A DNA stretch of 9,781 bases from Bacteroidota bacterium (GTDB lineage Bacteria > Bacteroidota > Bacteroidia > Bacteroidales > UBA1402), in the NCBI GenBank assembly GCA_030706285.1, contig JAUZOU010000082.1, positions 1-9,781 on the forward strand. Reading direction: 5' to 3'. Shown here one piece after another: positions 7,374-9,781 of the stretch; within the stretch, counting starts at the first letter, position 1; every line of letters begins with the position of its first letter. Under the pieces are notes generated by a model. The model made no database searches and was not told the origin of the DNA. It saw nothing but the letters and a program-made list of their open reading frames with translations. The translations under genes were made by a program, and so were the position numbers.

Positions 7374-7381
7374 CAAAGATA
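7374..7381 (-). promoter_or_regulatory. Bacteroidota -7 promoter element (TATCTTTG) ahead of rsfS-ftsH-cdsA
   Basis: Read on the - strand, TATCTTTG matches the TAnnTTTG consensus of the Bacteroidota housekeeping sigma factor. It lies about 54 bases before the rsfS start, in the 89-base gap after the ABC permease gene. The matching -33 TTTG is not clear at the expected distance (the sequence there is about CGTT), so this is a partial match. The same 8-mer also occurs by chance inside cdsA and the permease gene; position is the main support here. Confidence 0.5.
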
Positions 7382-7409
7382 CGGGTTTTTTATTTGTTGA
7401 ACGTTTTTC

Positions 7410-8789
7410 TTAACTTTTGTAGGTCAACCATTTCCAAAGTTCTTTATACGTGGCTTTTTTGCCGTACATAAGAATGCCTGTCCGGTAAATTTTTGAAGCA
7501 AAGGCTGTCGTCATCACAAACGTAATGACCAATAAACCAAAGGACAAAGCCAGTTGCCAAAATGGAACGCCAAAGGGTATCCTGACCATCATGACAATAG
7601 GAGAGGTGAAGGGGATGAGGGAACACCAGAAAGCCAATGGCCCATCAGGATTTGATGCACTGTAAATACCTGCGTATAAAGCAAAAAGCACAGGAATTGT
7701 AAGTGGCAATGTGAACTGTTGCGCGTCCTCCTGACTGTCTATCGCACTTCCGACGGCTGCAAATAAAGACGCATAAAGTAAATAGCCTCCAAGGAAAAAC
7801 AGGATAAAACAAATGACCAGTTCCGTCATATTCATGCTGTGAAGCATTTGAAGCATCTCAGCAATTTGAGGATTGTCTGTTTGATCTGCACCAGCCATTG
7901 ATGTAAGATTTGCAGTATTGGACAGTTGCATTTGTCCGTTGATCGATTGAGTACCGGCCATTTCTGTACTGATGGACGCTATTTTTCCAGGTGTCAGACT
8001 ATCGCTCAGAAAGGCTCCGGCAATGCCAATACTACCCGCAAGAATAATGACCCACAGCATAACCTGTGTCAGTCCGACCATGGCGATACCGATGATTTTA
8101 CCCATCATCAGTTCGAAAGGCTTGACGGAAGAGACAATGATTTCGACGATCCGGTTGGTCTTTTCTTCAATGACTCCGTTCATGACCATGGCACCGTAAG
8201 CAAAGATAAAGATATAAATGGCCATGGTGCAGATCATCCCAATGATCATAGCCAATTCGGAAGAGCTCTCTTTTTCACTGCCATCTTCGTTCCATTTGAT
8301 GGTACTGATTGAAATCGCCGGATCGGATTCCTTGATGATCTTGTCGAGATTTGGGATGTGGAACGAGGCCACTTTGTCATTTCTGGCCATTGTCTTCAAC
8401 TGATCGCTAATAAAATCTTTCAGATCCATTTCAATCTGTTTTTTTGAATACAGGACAACCTTTCCTGTATCTGTACTCAGATCACCTTTAATCACCAGCA
8501 ACGCATACATATCTTTGCTGTTGATGGAAGTTTTGTGAAAGGCGGCCAATTTTTTATCGGTTCTGACAAATTGGTATTGCTTGCTGCTTTGAAGGCGCTT
8601 GTAATAATTGCCCGAATAGTCGGCGACAGCAATCTGTTTGACAGAAGAGTCCTTGACCATTGACAGCAGTAGTGGGATGGCAATCAGGGCTATGATCAGG
8701 ATGGGTGTCAGTATGGTCAGAATCAGAAATGATTTCTTTTTGACACGACTCATGTACTCTCGTTCGATGATTAGTCCGATTTTACTCAT
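7410..8789 (-). CDS. ABC-2 type transporter permease, NatB-like
   Basis: This is the membrane subunit of an ABC exporter, 459 residues. One membrane segment lies near the N-terminus (about 20-44), followed by a large extracytoplasmic domain (about 45-178). A cluster of membrane segments follows at about 180-203, 230-260, 323-346, 362-378, 386-402 and 409-431. Family marks are EEKTNRIVEIIVSSVKPFELMMGKI (208-232) and GSAIDSQEDAQQF (347-359), both typical of NatB/YhaP-type ABC-2 permeases. Between segments, residues 261-322 form an insert rich in Ser, Met, Gln and Asn with few charges, predicted to lie outside the membrane. The start overlaps the ATPase stop by four bases (ATGA), showing translational coupling and a shared complex. 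In Bacillus subtilis, NatAB exports sodium; the substrate here cannot be read from sequence. I see no hairpin terminator after it. Confidence 0.9.
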   Translation of the reverse strand: MSKIGLIIEREYMSRVKKKSFLILTILTPILIIALIAIPLLLSMVKDSSVKQIAVADYSGNYYKRLQSSKQYQFVRTDKKLAAFHKTSINSKDMYALLVIKGDLSTDTGKVVLYSKKQIEMDLKDFISDQLKTMARNDKVASFHIPNLDKIIKESDPAISISTIKWNEDGSEKESSSELAMIIGMICTMAIYIFIFAYGAMVMNGVIEEKTNRIVEIIVSSVKPFELMMGKIIGIAMVGLTQVMLWVIILAGSIGIAGAFLSDSLTPGKIASISTEMAGTQSINGQMQLSNTANLTSMAGADQTDNPQIAEMLQMLHSMNMTELVICFILFFLGGYLLYASLFAAVGSAIDSQEDAQQFTLPLTIPVLFALYAGIYSASNPDGPLAFWCSLIPFTSPIVMMVRIPFGVPFWQLALSFGLLVITFVMTTAFASKIYRTGILMYGKKATYKELWKWLTYKS

Positions 8790-9691
8790 TGTTGTACGGT
8801 TTGGATAAAAACATCATTCATAGTCGGTACTTGTTCTTCAAACGACCGGAGGTCATATTGAGAGGAAAGTTCTTTCAGCAATTGTCCGGTGTCCACACCC
8901 GGCTTTTTCTGGACCGTAAGGTAAAGACGGTTACTCCGTTTTTCACAGGAAAGTGTATCATAGACCGTACCGGTTTTTTCGGCCACCTCCTCGTTGACCG
9001 AACTGATCAGATAGATCCCTTTCGAATGCCTGCGTCTGATTTCATCGACATTGCCATGAAGCACTACCCTGGATTTATTAATCAACGTGATTTCATCACA
9101 GATTTCTTCCACGGAGGACATGTTATGAGTCGAAAACAGCACCGTGGCTCCTTTTTCTTTCAGATTCAGGATCTCATCTTTCAACAGCTGGGCATTGACA
9201 GGATCAAATCCACTGAACGGTTCGTCGAAAATAAGCAACTTGGGCTCATGCAGGATGGTGATGATGAACTGGACCTTTTGCTGCATACCTTTGGATAATT
9301 CTTCCAGTTTCTTGTTTTTCCACGATTCAATGTCGAACTTATCAAACCAATATTTCAGCCGGATCGCTGCATCCTGTTTGGAAAGACCTTTAAGTCGAGC
9401 TAGGTACAAGGCTTGTTCACCGACTTTCATTTTTTTATAGAGTCCCCGTTCTTCAGGCAGGTATCCGATCAATTGAATGTCATCCGGTACCATGGGACGT
9501 CCGTTTAACCGTACCTGACCACTGTCTGGAGCCGTAATCTGGTTGATGATCCGGATCAATGTCGTCTTACCAGCTCCGTTTGGGCCAAGCAGTCCGTATA
9601 TCTTTTGCTCGGGTACGTTCAGATCAACCTCATCCAGGGCTAGATGGTTCGCGTAACGTTTGACTAATTTTTCGGCTTCGAGAGCATACAT
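8786..9691 (-). CDS. ABC transporter ATP-binding protein, NatA-like
   Basis: This is the cytoplasmic ATPase of the exporter encoded with the downstream permease. From the ATG at 9691 it has 301 residues: Walker A GPNGAGKT (36-43), the NatA-type Q-loop region GYLPEERGLY (76-85), signature LSKGMQQKV (132-140), Walker B LLIFDEPF (152-159), D-loop SGFDP (160-164) and the switch histidine H189 in STHN. Residues from about 210 form a C-terminal extension of the DUF4162 type seen in NatA-like subunits. A longer frame starts at 9727, but its first 17 bases overlap the end of the upstream gene; relatives begin near MYALEAEKLVKRY, so 9691 is preferred. The 4-base overlap with the permease marks an operon. 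LPEERGLY in place of the classic Q-loop supports the NatA subgroup. Substrate unknown. Confidence 0.93.
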   Translation of the reverse strand: MYALEAEKLVKRYANHLALDEVDLNVPEQKIYGLLGPNGAGKTTLIRIINQITAPDSGQVRLNGRPMVPDDIQLIGYLPEERGLYKKMKVGEQALYLARLKGLSKQDAAIRLKYWFDKFDIESWKNKKLEELSKGMQQKVQFIITILHEPKLLIFDEPFSGFDPVNAQLLKDEILNLKEKGATVLFSTHNMSSVEEICDEITLINKSRVVLHGNVDEIRRRHSKGIYLISSVNEEVAEKTGTVYDTLSCEKRSNRLYLTVQKKPGVDTGQLLKELSSQYDLRSFEEQVPTMNDVFIQTVQQ

Positions 9692-9710
9692 ATCATTGGT
9701 TTTATGGTTC

Positions 9711-9781
9711 CTACAGACGCACAACAATGCGTTCTCCTAAATGTTTGGCAATATCTTTTTTGACTTCCTGTAATTCCATCA
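9711..9781 (-). CDS. Unidentified upstream gene, C-terminal end only
   Basis: The - strand frame ending at TAG (9713-9711) reads MELQEVKKDIAKHLGERIVVRL back to the right edge. It has no stop before the edge and its stop lies 19 bases before the ATPase start at 9691, so it is probably the end of a gene in the same operon. The methionine at 9779 is more likely internal than a start, but a 22-residue peptide cannot be excluded. Too little is visible to assign a function. Confidence 0.4.
   Translation of the reverse strand, partial: MELQEVKKDIAKHLGERIVVRL

Noticed and set aside
8789..9298. 169-residue open frame on the + strand
   Set aside because: It is antisense to the NatA-like ATPase gene and has no domain or signal; the opposite strand has every ABC motif.

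Overview
The window looks like chromosomal DNA from a member of the Bacteroidota, probably order Bacteroidales. The supporting signs are a Bacteroidota-type Wzi-family outer-membrane protein, the gene order rsfS-ftsH-cdsA, an ECF sigma factor followed by a small membrane protein with the F-x-VPEGYF motif, start sites with little Shine-Dalgarno sequence, and a TAnnTTTG-type promoter element ahead of rsfS. I see no insertion sequence, integrase, CRISPR array, tRNA or rRNA. The region reads as core or conserved genome, and no gap between genes exceeds about 155 bases.

Layout. On the + strand, the C-terminal part of a capsule-assembly Wzi-family beta-barrel gene (cut by the left edge) is followed 21 bases later by mazG, a nucleoside triphosphate pyrophosphohydrolase. 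A long hairpin with T-runs (2120-2166) then separates these genes from everything to the right, which lies on the - strand and converges on the same hairpin.

Read in its own direction (right to left), the - strand has three parts. First come the tail of an unidentified gene at the right edge and a NatA/NatB-like ABC exporter pair whose coding regions overlap by 4 bases. Next, after an 89-base gap carrying a TATCTTTG promoter match, come rsfS (ribosome silencing), ftsH (membrane AAA+ protease) and cdsA (CDP-diacylglycerol synthesis). Last, 41 bases further on, come an ECF sigma factor, a putative single-pass anti-sigma protein and a small secreted LTxxQ/Spy-like protein.

How they fit together. 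FtsH handles inner-membrane protein quality control and CdsA feeds phospholipid synthesis. The sigma/anti-sigma/Spy-like trio has the form of an envelope-stress module whose last gene may be its periplasmic effector. The regulatory link to FtsH and CdsA is inferred from gene order only. No clearly unprecedented system is visible. The most interesting parts are the sigma trio and the inverted repeats in the leader of its last gene.
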